A stretch of DNA of 27,755 nt from a candidate division WWE3 bacterium RIFOXYD1_FULL_39_9 (GCA_001773295.1 MEWG01000039.1:1-27755), one strand, 5' to 3'. Positions 6,893 through 16,071 are shown, counted from the first letter of the stretch. A program made the numbers and translations. Notes: generated by a model from the letters alone, not told the origin.

Positions 6893-8701
6893 CTAAAGAA
6901 CCGCCTTATAAACCCTGCTTCCGCTTAATACAAATAGTGTTTTCTCATCAGGGGAAACCCCTATACCGCGCATATCTTCCCAACGACTTTCATTTTGAGC
7001 CTTGTATTCTTTTACGAAATTTCCATTATCGTCAAAAACTACCACGCGCTTATTTCCTTTGTCTGCAAGATAAACATTGTCAAAGTCTATATCCGCTAGA
7101 ACTTGTACCGGGTTATTCAAGCTCCCAAAATCACCCTTTAAAGTAAGGTCGTCTTTGTTTCCAGAAGTGTATTGTGTGAGTTTACCGTCTTGGGTTATTA
7201 CATAAATACTGTATGCAACCGACATCGAGCGCGCGTTCAAAAACTCATCGTTTTGTCCCCACAAAGTTCCGGAAAGCGTATCATCTTTTTCCTTGGAATA
7301 ACGCATAATCTTTGATCCCTCAATAGAGTAAACAAATGTTGTGTACGCAGAGGTTAGGCCCAAGCCCTCGTGTTTGTAATTTTCAGACAATTCTTTTTTT
7401 GCAAGATCGTAAACTTTATATCCTTCTTTGTCTGTTACTCCGAGTTTCCCGCCAATATTAATTATTGAAGTAAGGCCGGGAAAGGATGCCTCAAGCGCCT
7501 CAAACTTTGGAGTTTCTGTGTCCGAAACGTATATTTTTCCGGTTTCTTTATCCGATACGACAACAAAATCGGTAAACACCACTATGCTGGATGGTACAGC
7601 CTGGCCGTCAGTAATTTTAATGTCGTAGAAGACTTCTTCATCTTTTTCTCCCTGAACAGGTTCGTTGCTATTCCCGCTGTTGTCAGACAACACTTCGTTT
7701 GTGTTGATCTCTACGGCTGTATCGGCAGGGCTAGAACCCCGAGTTTTAAGCGTGTAATAAATTGAAGCTATCAGCGCTATAAAAATCAGTGGTACTAACA
7801 TCCAAGATTTAAATTTTGCGCCATTTAATTTGTTGGGACTTTTAAGTCTGATCGAAAATGTTTCTTCTCTTTTTTTGTCGGTGAAGATACTTTGAGATTG
7901 GGCTGTACCGAAGTGCCCTGCTCTTGGAGACTCGTTTTCTATAGTTCTAACGGATTCGTGTTTTTTTGGAAGTTTTATAGTTTTAACTTTGTCCATGATG
8001 TTGGACAAAAGTTTGTTTGGTGCAGGAGTTTTTACCGCATTTTCCATTCCAAAATCTACAGCTTCGTTTTGTGTAAAAGAAGTGTCTACGATAAATTTCA
8101 TCAGGACGCAGGCCTCCTCAGCTTTAAGCTCCTGTTCGCTAATCGAGACTGTGAGTAGTCTTTCCGGCGGGTAGTTTTGACCAAACTGGTCGGAACACAG
8201 AATAACTACATCGTCGTCTTTTATAACACCTGATGCTGCAGAAAAAGTTCCCTCTGCTACGGTATTAATCGGGCGTTCGGTTCCCATTCTCATCAAGTAG
8301 CTTTTGCCTTTACCGTATTGGACAACATACAAAACATTGCCCCACAAGACTCCGGCTACAATACTAAAGTTATTCGAGGGCTCTTCCTGACTGATGCTCT
8401 CGTTAGAAAGTTGTAGAACTTTATCGCGTACATCCGTAATTGCTTTTTCTAAAGACTGCGTAGGCGAAATATTTTCGGATTGATAATAAGATTCGTGAAG
8501 TACGTCTTCTACAACCTTTGTTACTAACGTAGGATCGAACACGGAATTTCCGGTGATGTTAAAAACTGCATAAATAGTACCTTTTCGCAGAAGTAAGTCG
8601 TCATTTTCCGGAGATATCGAAAAAGCTTTCGAAAATCCGGTTACACTTTCTGTTAGGTTGGGATTAAGATATTGAGTTTTGGCAGTAAGTTTTTTATTCA
8701 T
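6893..8701 (-). CDS. degenerate PP2C-like domain + transmembrane helix + beta-propeller protein
   Basis: A 602-aa single-pass membrane protein. Residues about 25-210 resemble a PPM/PP2C phosphatase: NFSIVAGVLWGNVLYVVQYG, then KGKSYLMRMG and DDDVVILCSDQF. In active enzymes these last read GDSRxY and GDxxLLCSDGL. Here the metal-binding Asp of GDS and the Gly of SDG are replaced, and the N-terminal RxxNED motif is not seen, so catalysis is unlikely. One membrane helix lies at about 300-317. The outer part (about 345-602) has repeated short strands such as GKIYVSDTETPKF and NVYLADKGNKRVVVFDDNGNF, typical of NHL/YVTN-type propellers. It is the third gene of an operon with the 79-aa and bPH2-like proteins. 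GTG codons at 8716 and 8704 are alternative starts; none has a clear ribosome site. Likely a receptor-like scaffold, by inference. Confidence 0.8.
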   Translation of the reverse strand: MNKKLTAKTQYLNPNLTESVTGFSKAFSISPENDDLLLRKGTIYAVFNITGNSVFDPTLVTKVVEDVLHESYYQSENISPTQSLEKAITDVRDKVLQLSNESISQEEPSNNFSIVAGVLWGNVLYVVQYGKGKSYLMRMGTERPINTVAEGTFSAASGVIKDDDVVILCSDQFGQNYPPERLLTVSISEQELKAEEACVLMKFIVDTSFTQNEAVDFGMENAVKTPAPNKLLSNIMDKVKTIKLPKKHESVRTIENESPRAGHFGTAQSQSIFTDKKREETFSIRLKSPNKLNGAKFKSWMLVPLIFIALIASIYYTLKTRGSSPADTAVEINTNEVLSDNSGNSNEPVQGEKDEEVFYDIKITDGQAVPSSIVVFTDFVVVSDKETGKIYVSDTETPKFEALEASFPGLTSIINIGGKLGVTDKEGYKVYDLAKKELSENYKHEGLGLTSAYTTFVYSIEGSKIMRYSKEKDDTLSGTLWGQNDEFLNARSMSVAYSIYVITQDGKLTQYTSGNKDDLTLKGDFGSLNNPVQVLADIDFDNVYLADKGNKRVVVFDDNGNFVKEYKAQNESRWEDMRGIGVSPDEKTLFVLSGSRVYKAVL

Positions 8702-8719
8702 CACGTTGTTTTGCACACG

Positions 8720-8749
8720 GAAGCCGAGACGCGAAAAGCGCGAAGCTTC
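8720..8749 (-). other. hairpin at the gene junction
   Basis: GAAGC (8720-8724) pairs with GCTTC (8745-8749) around an inner CGCG/CGCG helix with an AAAAG loop. It covers the stop codon of the 79-aa gene and the few bases before the next gene. There is no T tract, so it could tune translation or mRNA decay rather than end transcription. Confidence 0.35.
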
Positions 8750-8987
8750 ACAGAGTCAGAAGAGCTACAAGCACCACCGCTATAGCAATCAGAAAATGTA
8801 TGTTAGCCACAAACATAAAAAATCCGGATAAATGCGTGGTAAAACTTCTGTTCATTATTTTAACCTGTCGGGTCAGCATAAACGCAAAAAGTACATATAT
8901 GACCTGAATACCCAAGATCATCATTTGCATAAAGCTGCTAAAACCCTGTGGTGAAAATAAATTTAATATCGCATCAGTTATGGTCAT
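8748..8987 (-). CDS. 79-aa two-helix membrane protein
   Basis: A small hydrophobic protein with membrane helices at about residues 19-38 (MQMMILGIQVIYVLFAFMLT) and 52-78 (FFMFVANIHFLIAIAVVLVALL), separated by a short basic loop (RQVKIMNRS). It resembles the short uncharacterised membrane proteins common in CPR genomes; I cannot give it a function. The ATG at 8987 is preferred to a TTG at 9008 because an AAGGGGG ribosome site ends four bases before it. Its start overlaps the end of the bPH2-like gene by 14 bases, which points to translational coupling within a three-gene operon. Confidence 0.8.
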   Translation of the reverse strand: MTITDAILNLFSPQGFSSFMQMMILGIQVIYVLFAFMLTRQVKIMNRSFTTHLSGFFMFVANIHFLIAIAVVLVALLTL

Positions 8988-9540
8988 GATGCCCCCTTTT
9001 TGCTGCAACCAAATCAGAAATTATATCCCTTATTCTTCCCGGGTCGTCGACCTCAACAAAATCAAACTCCCTTTTTTCACCAGCGGTTTGAATAACAACA
9101 TCTCCGATATTAAAAATAGTGTGAAACGGACCGCTTATGGTTGAAGTCACGTCCTCTACATTTTCCAGTGTAGTTTCTGCGATATTCTTGTAGGTAAGTC
9201 CGAAAAAGTCGAAATCAATTATCTTTTTGCTGGTGATTATGTAAACGTTAAAAAACCAATTTAAAAAGTTAAAGAAGGCTAGACCAAACGTTGCCAAATA
9301 CCATGAAAAAGTGAAAATAAACAAAAACTTTAGTGAGACCAAGTTGGCGCCGTTAAACTTTAGACTCCTCAGAAAAGGATCTGCAATTGTTGGGATGATC
9401 AACATGATGGCAGCAAGCAGGGTCCAGGAAAGGTTGGTTATCTTGCTTCTGCGAATGACGTACAGGATCTTCTCATCGTGATCTTCCCCATCGTATAGGG
9501 TATTACTCGGATTTATAATAAATGAAGACAAAGCAGTCAT
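8974..9540 (-). CDS. bacterial PH-domain (YdbS/bPH2-like) membrane protein
   Basis: A 188-aa protein. Two membrane segments (about residues 38-56 and 68-96) precede a bacterial pleckstrin-homology domain of the YdbS type. The domain shows the expected order: YIITSKKIIDFDFFGL, then a helix-strand TTLENVEDVTSTISGPFHTIFNIGDVVIQTAGE (about 130-162, quoted in parts: NVEDVTSTISG, IFNIGDVVIQTAGE) and a final PGRIRDIISDL helix. Members of this family are thought to act at the membrane, but their biochemical role is mostly unknown. It is the first gene of the operon and lies divergent to the GT-C cluster. A perfect extended -10 lies nine bases before the ATG, so the transcript should be leaderless or nearly so. 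Confidence 0.85.
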   Translation of the reverse strand: MTALSSFIINPSNTLYDGEDHDEKILYVIRRSKITNLSWTLLAAIMLIIPTIADPFLRSLKFNGANLVSLKFLFIFTFSWYLATFGLAFFNFLNWFFNVYIITSKKIIDFDFFGLTYKNIAETTLENVEDVTSTISGPFHTIFNIGDVVIQTAGEKREFDFVEVDDPGRIRDIISDLVAAKRGHHDHN

Positions 9541-9548
9541 ACGCCATT

Positions 9549-9557
9549 ATTATAGCA
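9549..9557 (-). promoter_or_regulatory. extended -10 promoter of the bPH2-like operon
   Basis: The minus strand reads TGCTATAAT, a perfect extended -10 (TGnTATAAT). It ends nine bases before the ATG at 9540, so the transcript would begin within about two or three bases of the start codon. The -35 region is poor, as is usual for extended -10 promoters. Confidence 0.65.
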
Positions 9558-9596
9558 TCTAGGCTATGTATTAAAATCTCAGTAATATTGACCGGC

Positions 9597-11216
9597 ATGG
9601 AAAAAACTAAACTTAACCTAAGGAACCTTGCACTACCGTTTGTTTTATACATTTTAGTAGGTATTGTCGGCGTTCTGAACTTATTTTATCCAACCATAAG
9701 TTCTGGGTTTACGAAATTTCAACCAGATCTTGTGGACAGCTACTTCAACGCGTATGTGCTAGAGCATGGCTTCAAGTCGTTTTGGGATTCAGGTTATTCT
9801 GCGTCATTTTACTCTCCGACCTTTTTCTATCCCACAAAGCTCCTAACAACATACTCCGACAACTTACTGGGAACAGCACCAATCTATTGGGTTTTAAGGA
9901 TTTTCTTTGATTGGGTTATGTCTTTTGAATTGTGGGAGATTTCAGTTACAGTTCTGACTTACTTTGCTTTTATTGTTTGGCTGCGTTATCTAAAAATTCG
10001 ACCAAGTATTGCTGCTATATGTGCTTATGTCTTTGTTTTTGGCATTTCAAGAGTTATGCAGCTTAATCACCCTCAACTAATGCCGCAGCTTTTCACACCT
10101 CTGGCCTTTATATTTCTTACACGATTTTTATTAAAGCCAAATTTAAAAGATATTAATATTGCAGCCCTATTTATTTTCTTGCAAACACTTGCCGGATATT
10201 ACATAGGATGGTTTTTAATATTTAGTCTATTTTTCCTTATTCTGCTTTCTCCGATTTTTTTAAGAGCAGAATTGAAAGAAGTTTTTCAATTTATTTCTAC
10301 TAATAGAAGAAGGGTAATCATAACAATCCTTTTTTGGATAATAGCGTTTCTGCTTTTCTGGTCTCCGTATATTTTTACTAGCATGAGCTACAGACATTTT
10401 TGGAAATGGGAACTTATAAGTAATAATTTAATCTCTTGGCAGTCATATTTTGTAGTTCCTGAATCGACGCTGTGGTACGCGTTTTTTGGTGTATTGCCCA
10501 CACCGATTAAAGAAGCTTCTGATCAATTTTTGTTTGGGGGTGCGTTTTTATTTCTGGCTTTTGCTGTGTGCGTAGTGCATTTAATCAAACCGAGCTCACA
10601 GGCATTTAATTTTAGGCTCGCAGGTGTTTTCGGTGCCGTAGGCCTGCTCTTGTTGATAATTACCGCGAAAATCAACGAGTACACATTGTGGTATCTAATC
10701 TATTACGGTTTTCCGGGAACAGACGGAATAAGATATGTTTCAAGAATTTGGATCGTTGCTTATTTTTATTTGTTTACGTGCTCGGCTATTGTGCTAAATA
10801 ATTACGTTGAAAATCACTTAAAACTACTAAGTTTCAAAATCTTCTATATTTTAATCTTTCTGTTTTTTATTACGGAGCAATTGGTTATACATAAACCAAG
10901 TGTGAGCAAAGAGCTGGCAGTTGTTCCCGAAAGCAGGTTGGAAGAAATACTAAAAGTTAATAACGATTGCGACATTTTTTATAACGAAACCGATGTTGGC
11001 CAGAAATTTTACATAGCACAGCATATTAACGCGATGTGGGCGGCCATGAATTTAAATATCCCTACCATTAACGGTTATACCGGAATTTCCAAATATAATC
11101 CCGGTAAGAAGTTGAATAAAGATGAAATTATAAAGATTCTAGGAGAACATAAAGACGGACAAGTTTGTATTTTTTCCAGCGAAAATGGAAACTATGTGTT
11201 GAAGGAAAAATTTTGA
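9597..11216 (+). CDS. polytopic GT-C-like membrane protein, copy 1
   Basis: A 539-aa protein with about ten or more membrane helices and a soluble C-terminal part (about the last 110 residues). The first outer loop contains KFQPDLVDSYFNAYVLEHG with acidic residues where GT-C enzymes carry their catalytic Asp/Glu. GT-C proteins transfer sugars from lipid-phosphate carriers outside the membrane; substrate and acceptor cannot be read here. It shares with the next two genes the plan first loop, a FGISRVMQLNHPQLMP segment, and a Cys-containing soluble end, but is more distant. The ATG at 9597 is preferred over an in-frame ATG at 9522, which would overlap the divergent gene and add a poor N-terminal extension. 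No ribosome site is visible. The next gene starts one base after its stop codon. Sequence is strongly AT-rich. Confidence 0.8.
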   Translation: MEKTKLNLRNLALPFVLYILVGIVGVLNLFYPTISSGFTKFQPDLVDSYFNAYVLEHGFKSFWDSGYSASFYSPTFFYPTKLLTTYSDNLLGTAPIYWVLRIFFDWVMSFELWEISVTVLTYFAFIVWLRYLKIRPSIAAICAYVFVFGISRVMQLNHPQLMPQLFTPLAFIFLTRFLLKPNLKDINIAALFIFLQTLAGYYIGWFLIFSLFFLILLSPIFLRAELKEVFQFISTNRRRVIITILFWIIAFLLFWSPYIFTSMSYRHFWKWELISNNLISWQSYFVVPESTLWYAFFGVLPTPIKEASDQFLFGGAFLFLAFAVCVVHLIKPSSQAFNFRLAGVFGAVGLLLLIITAKINEYTLWYLIYYGFPGTDGIRYVSRIWIVAYFYLFTCSAIVLNNYVENHLKLLSFKIFYILIFLFFITEQLVIHKPSVSKELAVVPESRLEEILKVNNDCDIFYNETDVGQKFYIAQHINAMWAAMNLNIPTINGYTGISKYNPGKKLNKDEIIKILGEHKDGQVCIFSSENGNYVLKEKF

Positions 11217-11217
11217 T

Positions 11218-12876
11218 ATGAAGAAATTAATTATTAGTTTGATACTAAGCATCCTAATTTGCAGACTTCCTTTTATTGATATAAAAACTCAAATTGTCGG
11301 GGAGGTTGGCGACATTTATCAGTTTATGTTTTTAATGGATGTATCCGGGGACAACTTAAGTCAGGGCAATTACCTATTCTCTTCCAGTAACAGAATGAGA
11401 TATCCGCTTGGGTTTGACTTTACTAGTACCAGCGACGGTGCTCTGGCCATTATTACCGGTGCTTTTCTATGTAGAGTTTTTCCTATCGTTGTCTCGTACA
11501 ATTTGACCATTTCTTTTATTGTATTTTTGAACCTCTTTCTCTCATTAGTGTTTTTTGAAAAAATAAATAAGTTGCTAAATTTGCGTGCGACTTCTCTAGC
11601 GATTTACTCTTCTACAATAGTGTTTGCACTTTCCCCGTACGTGATTGCGCGTACAAATGGGCACCCGAGTTTAGCATTTATTGCAGGATTTCCGGTTCTG
11701 ACTTATGCGGTTATTGCCTTATATAAAAAGTTAGCGTCATCTCAAAAACTCGGTAAGGAAGAATATATAACATTTTATGCAGGGCTGTTGCTTATATCCT
11801 ATGGGAGTATCCAATATTTAATCGCAATAGCCTGGTTAGTGTTGCTGGTGATGGGCGGTACGTATGCCTACACTTTTTTTTCAAAGAGGAAAGTCGTGTT
11901 CACCGGTATTCCTTTTTTAATAAGCTTTGTATTTGACAGACCTTTGTTTAATTTTTCTTTGTTTGTTGCCGCAGCTTTGTTATTTATCTACCCATACAAA
12001 GGGTATTTGACGACACTAATGTTTAAAAGAGTGACGCTACCTCCTTTCTCTATATTTCCAACAGTTTACGATTTATTTATCCCAAATGGATATTTAGGAA
12101 AATTTTGGAGTTATATAAACCCGTCGCCTGTACAAATAGAAACGGTTGCTACAGTTGGATTTGTTGAGGTTATATTACTTGGGTTTTTGATATACAAGAC
12201 AAATGTTGCGTGGATTAAAAAGACTTTTATCGCAGGAATATTTATTTACATACTCTTTGCGTTACATATCCTAAGTTTACCTCTGTATTCGGAGGGAAGC
12301 AGGTTAGTTGTTTTTCTTTCACTTGGGCTGTCATTGCTAATATTGTTTTCCGACTCGTTTATGAATAAGAAGTTTGCAGCCACAATGTTACTTTTATTAG
12401 TGCTGGAGAGGTTTACTTTTGCGGTTTACGCCACGGATGTCCCATCCAAATTTATCGAAGACGTAAAAGAAACTCCAGGGGAAACTGTACTTGTGCTGCC
12501 GTTTACAGTAAAAGATCCGGTTAGAAATTCAATCGCAACTTTTACAGACAAAAAGTTATACGATGGCTATTTCCACCGTGTAGCCAACACGCCTGAGTAT
12601 TTTGAGCATGTATACAATTCACCGTTTGAGAATTTCACTTGTAGTTTTGACGATATATATTTAATTTATCCTGTAAAACCAAACCCTACTGACCCATTAA
12701 CCTTAATCGAGGATTTAAAAGAGGCCGAAGTTCAGACGATTGTTGTTTTCAAAAAGAATGTAATTAATATTTACATGCCTGAATGTAGTCGTGCCTTGGA
12801 GAATTTCGAAAGTGTTTCTGGTATGCTTACCAGGGTAGCGGAGTCGCCGGCGTACGATGTTTACATTATTAATTAG
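11218..12876 (+). CDS. polytopic GT-C-like membrane protein, copy 2
   Basis: A 552-aa polytopic protein with an uncleaved hydrophobic N-terminus, about ten or more helices, and a soluble end of about 150 residues. Shared signatures with the next gene: RYPLGFDF...SDGALAIITGAF, FALSPYVIARTNGHPSLAFI, IPNGYLG...PSPVQIE, and PGETVLVLPF...DKKLYDG followed by a Cys. The two are clear paralogues. The first outer loop has GEVGDIYQFMF, acidic as in GT-C glycosyltransferases. The role is probably in assembling a surface glycan or glycoprotein, by family inference. It begins one base after the upstream stop codon, so the two are almost certainly co-transcribed and possibly translationally coupled. The start has no Shine-Dalgarno, in line with re-initiation. 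Confidence 0.8.
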   Translation: MKKLIISLILSILICRLPFIDIKTQIVGEVGDIYQFMFLMDVSGDNLSQGNYLFSSSNRMRYPLGFDFTSTSDGALAIITGAFLCRVFPIVVSYNLTISFIVFLNLFLSLVFFEKINKLLNLRATSLAIYSSTIVFALSPYVIARTNGHPSLAFIAGFPVLTYAVIALYKKLASSQKLGKEEYITFYAGLLLISYGSIQYLIAIAWLVLLVMGGTYAYTFFSKRKVVFTGIPFLISFVFDRPLFNFSLFVAAALLFIYPYKGYLTTLMFKRVTLPPFSIFPTVYDLFIPNGYLGKFWSYINPSPVQIETVATVGFVEVILLGFLIYKTNVAWIKKTFIAGIFIYILFALHILSLPLYSEGSRLVVFLSLGLSLLILFSDSFMNKKFAATMLLLLVLERFTFAVYATDVPSKFIEDVKETPGETVLVLPFTVKDPVRNSIATFTDKKLYDGYFHRVANTPEYFEHVYNSPFENFTCSFDDIYLIYPVKPNPTDPLTLIEDLKEAEVQTIVVFKKNVINIYMPECSRALENFESVSGMLTRVAESPAYDVYIIN

Positions 12877-12906
12877 TATGGTCCTTTTCAAAAACCAAAA
12901 ATAACT

Positions 12907-14568
12907 ATGATTGAGGCAAATGTAAAAATAAAATATTTTTTTATCTCGCTCATCTTGGCTCTCGTTTTCTCAGGTATTTTTGCTGTAGATCTTAAAAAAG
13001 AAATTATAGCCAAGATTCCGGACTCGCATGTCTTTTTATCATTCATTGCAGTTGTAAAACACAATATTTCTGCGTTCAACGATCCTTTAGGTGGTACTGA
13101 TTTTTTTAGGTATCCCGATGGGATAGTATTTCGTTTAAGCAGCGATGGCGTGTTTGCTCTATTTTCAGGAGCATTTCTCAATTTCTTTTTTGATCCGGTT
13201 GTCGCCTACAACCTTGTAGTTTTATTAATCTTTTTTTCCAACATTTTTTTATCTTTGTTTTTCTTCACAAAAATTTATCGACTTTATTACGAGGATTTTT
13301 CAATAGGCAAGCCGATTCTTAGTGCGCTATTGTTTGCACTTTCCCCCTATTTCTTTGCCAGAATGACCGGCCACTTAAACCTAGCTTTTATCGGTGGAAT
13401 TCCTTTTGTTATTTATGCCGCCCTGTGTTTTGAAAGAAAAATAGCTAATCAAAAGTTATTTGAAATGCGTGACTACCTGAGATTTTTTTCCGCAATTATT
13501 GTAATGTGTGCAGGTACGTTACAGCACCTGATTGTTGTTGTGTACATTGCGCTGTTTGCCGCCTTATTTCTTTTCGTGTTTCATAGAAAATTATTGTTTA
13601 CTATTTATTCAAAATTATTATTTAATGTCACAAATACCTACGGTTTGTTCTTCGTTTCTTTAGCAACTTTTCTCGGGGTATTTATGTTCTTTTTCGGAGG
13701 CTACGTCTTAGGGGTTTTTAATGGAAAAATGGTAATTCTAGCCAATTTCGTATTTGATGTGCAGATCCTGGATTTTATAATTCCCAATTCTTATCTCGGA
13801 GGCCCGATAACTTTCCTGAACAGCTCCTCGCCTGATATAGAGAAAGTCGTGAGTTTAGGATTTGTAGGTTTAGTTTTCTTTATTTACTTTTTTGTAAAAT
13901 TTATCAAGTTAAGACGCGTTTTTATTACGTGTATTATTTTTTATGTTTTGCTCAGCATGTCCTTTTTACGACTTCCCGCGTATTACGAAGGAATGAGGAT
14001 TGTTTTATTTTTGCAGGCGTTTGTGTCTGTGTTAGTGCTTTTATACCCCTCGTTTCTCAACAAGCGAAATGTCTATTTTGTTATCGCTGTCTTGCTTGTT
14101 CAGACCTTTTTAATAGTGAAAATACCGCACAAACTCTCACTTCCACTCGAGGCATACTCGGCAATAAAAAATGCTCCCGGAGATGCTGTTCTAGTCCTTC
14201 CAGTCTCAGTTGACAGCGGTGAAAGAAACGATATTGTTGCACTTGCAAATAAAAAATTACTGGACGGTCGTGTCCACCCACCCGCTGCAAATCGCGAAGC
14301 AAATGCTATTCTCAACAGTAAATTTAAAAAGACAATGTGTGTTACCAGCTACTCTTCTCTTGAAGAACCGAAAGCAAATTTTACCCAAGCATTTGAGGAC
14401 GCCAAGGAGCTTGGTTTCAGAACTATAGTTGTTGAGCACTTTACGCTTGAACGAGCCCAACTAGACAGCAGTTGTTTATATTTTACTAACTATGTTATGC
14501 AGGAACGCAGTAAGGATTTGGATTTAATTTATTCGGATAGTGATTACTCAGTTTACATTTTCAAGTAG
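12907..14568 (+). CDS. polytopic GT-C-like membrane protein, copy 3 (paralogue of copy 2)
   Basis: A 553-aa protein matching copy 2 along its whole length by eye: RYPDGIVFRLSSDGVFALFSGAF, FALSPYFFARMTGHLNLAFI, IPNSYLG...SPDIEKVVSLGFVGL, and PGDAVLVLPVSVD...NKKLLDGRVH, then a Cys in KKTMC. Tandem duplication is the simplest origin. It has about ten or more membrane helices and a soluble C-terminal domain of about 150 residues that is probably extracytoplasmic. It follows copy 2 by 30 bases and is likely in the same operon. Its last 21 bases overlap the 3' end of the opposing gene. No Shine-Dalgarno is visible before the ATG. Catalytic activity is not proven: the acidic first-loop pattern is weaker here (KIPDSHVF). 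Confidence 0.8.
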   Translation: MIEANVKIKYFFISLILALVFSGIFAVDLKKEIIAKIPDSHVFLSFIAVVKHNISAFNDPLGGTDFFRYPDGIVFRLSSDGVFALFSGAFLNFFFDPVVAYNLVVLLIFFSNIFLSLFFFTKIYRLYYEDFSIGKPILSALLFALSPYFFARMTGHLNLAFIGGIPFVIYAALCFERKIANQKLFEMRDYLRFFSAIIVMCAGTLQHLIVVVYIALFAALFLFVFHRKLLFTIYSKLLFNVTNTYGLFFVSLATFLGVFMFFFGGYVLGVFNGKMVILANFVFDVQILDFIIPNSYLGGPITFLNSSSPDIEKVVSLGFVGLVFFIYFFVKFIKLRRVFITCIIFYVLLSMSFLRLPAYYEGMRIVLFLQAFVSVLVLLYPSFLNKRNVYFVIAVLLVQTFLIVKIPHKLSLPLEAYSAIKNAPGDAVLVLPVSVDSGERNDIVALANKKLLDGRVHPPAANREANAILNSKFKKTMCVTSYSSLEEPKANFTQAFEDAKELGFRTIVVEHFTLERAQLDSSCLYFTNYVMQERSKDLDLIYSDSDYSVYIFK

Positions 14569-16017
14569 TTCGTAAGGTTTTGGTTTTGAAGACTTTTTAA
14601 TAAAAATAACACTGATGTCGTCTCTGTAATATTCTTCCCACAAGTCATTTCTTTGTGTTAAATATCTTGATAATTTGGATTTAGGATGATCAAATACCCA
14701 GGTAATTAAATATTTTTCTACGTAAAAATTTAGCGTTTCAGGTTGAGAGATTTTGTAATAATCTTCCATAAAATATTTTCCATCTTCTCTCCAGGATGTC
14801 ATCCTGCCGTCAATAAAAGTTTGACGTTCAGGGTACTGCCAAATAAGGTAGCCGCCCCAGTTATAAGCATTGAGCATTCTACCTCGAATCGGGTTTTGTT
14901 TCAGATAAACAACAGCGTCGTAAGGATATTTACTTTCCTTGGACCAGTATTTAATGTCCGATGCTTGGATTATTTTCCATGAACCGTTTACTAAGACAAC
15001 TATCAGTGAAGCAACGTACGAATATTTTACAAACCGCTTAATTATTAATTGATTGTGCTCGTCCAGAAAATTCATCAGTTTTGTAAAGAAGTGGTCCAGC
15101 CCGTACAAAAACCCATAAAATGAAAAGATAAACATTACCCTAATCATGTACGATGCTTTAATAGAAAAAACTGCAAAAAATATCGCAAGGAGGAAATACC
15201 ACAATCCGGCTTTTTTTCTCAAGACAAAACCGCCGACCAGCGAAACTGACAGAAGGAAAACATAAGTTACATATTTTTCAACGGAACTGGTATCAAAATG
15301 TGACCACTCCTGGACATAATTTTTTACCGGTAGAGTAAGTTCTTTGAATAAAGTTATATGAAGTCCAAGCCCGTTTGGATTTATTAATGTAACTACAGCG
15401 CATGCCGCGGGTACAATAAAATCTTTTGCAATTTCAGTAAGCTTTTCTCCTTTTCGCAGTTTCTGCACGGCTGTAAACAAAGTGTGAGAACCTAGCATAA
15501 ATAAACCGATTACAAACTCTGCGTGCAAGTTAACCCAAAACAGATAAACAAACGGCAAGTATTTTTTCAACTTAGGTTCAAAGATAAGCGCATAAAGCAT
15601 AAAGAGTGTGAACAAGGAACTGTAAAAATGGGGGCGGATAGTTACTCCGTATGAGCCTAACATTCCCATCAAAAAGACATAGCTAAGATAAACCGCAATT
15701 TCATTTTGCGCAACTTTTCTGACCAGCTTTAGACAAATAAAGCTTGCTGTAAAGCTTAAAATGAGTGTAGGAATAAAGCTCCCAAGAATGCTGTGTGTAA
15801 TAAAAAGAATAAGCTCAAATAGCCAATAAGAATTCACCCAAACATAGTCTGTGTAAGTATAGGAAAATATATTTTCGGTAAGAAGATGCCCAAACTTAAA
15901 AAAATATTCGCCGTATTTATAGTGCCACCCAAAGTCCGGATCCGAAGGAGGACTGAACATCAGCAAGGTGCCTATTAACAAAAGCACTGCATCAACTAAT
16001 CGAGGTTTCTTTTTCAT
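14548..16017 (-). CDS. polytopic membrane protein of the DPD-WH / WGGYLIW family
   Basis: A 489-aa protein with about ten membrane helices. It differs from the three opposing genes. The first outer loop reads SDPDFGWHYKYGEYFF and then NIFSYTYTDYVWVNSYWLFE, the pattern of a large uncharacterised GT-C-like family (DPDxWWHxxxGExI, DpFSyT, WxxxxWLfE). Later come INPNGLGLH and the family's soluble-end motif NAYNWGGYLIWQYPERQTFIDGR. The end is basic. Members are presumed sugar transferases or polymerisation factors of surface glycans; none to my knowledge has a defined reaction. It converges on the GT-C trio with a 21-base overlap of stop regions. An extended -10 at 16063-16071 probably drives it. 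Confidence 0.82.
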   Translation of the reverse strand: MKKKPRLVDAVLLLIGTLLMFSPPSDPDFGWHYKYGEYFFKFGHLLTENIFSYTYTDYVWVNSYWLFELILFITHSILGSFIPTLILSFTASFICLKLVRKVAQNEIAVYLSYVFLMGMLGSYGVTIRPHFYSSLFTLFMLYALIFEPKLKKYLPFVYLFWVNLHAEFVIGLFMLGSHTLFTAVQKLRKGEKLTEIAKDFIVPAACAVVTLINPNGLGLHITLFKELTLPVKNYVQEWSHFDTSSVEKYVTYVFLLSVSLVGGFVLRKKAGLWYFLLAIFFAVFSIKASYMIRVMFIFSFYGFLYGLDHFFTKLMNFLDEHNQLIIKRFVKYSYVASLIVVLVNGSWKIIQASDIKYWSKESKYPYDAVVYLKQNPIRGRMLNAYNWGGYLIWQYPERQTFIDGRMTSWREDGKYFMEDYYKISQPETLNFYVEKYLITWVFDHPKSKLSRYLTQRNDLWEEYYRDDISVIFIKKSSKPKPYELLENVN

Positions 16018-16062
16018 ATGGTAATTTTACAATTCTTTGTAATTAATTTCTTTTATTGGATT

Positions 16063-16071
16063 TATATACCA
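16063..16071 (-). promoter_or_regulatory. extended -10 promoter for the minus-strand GT-C-like gene
   Basis: The minus strand reads TGGTATATA, a TGn extended -10 with five of six TATAAT matches. The expected start near 16056 gives a leader of about 40 bases that contains a small TTACAA-TTCT-TTGTAA hairpin (16027-16042). No good -35 is present. Confidence 0.45.

Noticed and set aside
8974..9600. Start of the first GT-C-like gene at the ATG at 9522
   Set aside because: It would overlap the divergent bPH2-like start, swallow that gene's promoter and add 25 residues of poor character; ATG 9597 begins a typical basic N-terminus and first helix.
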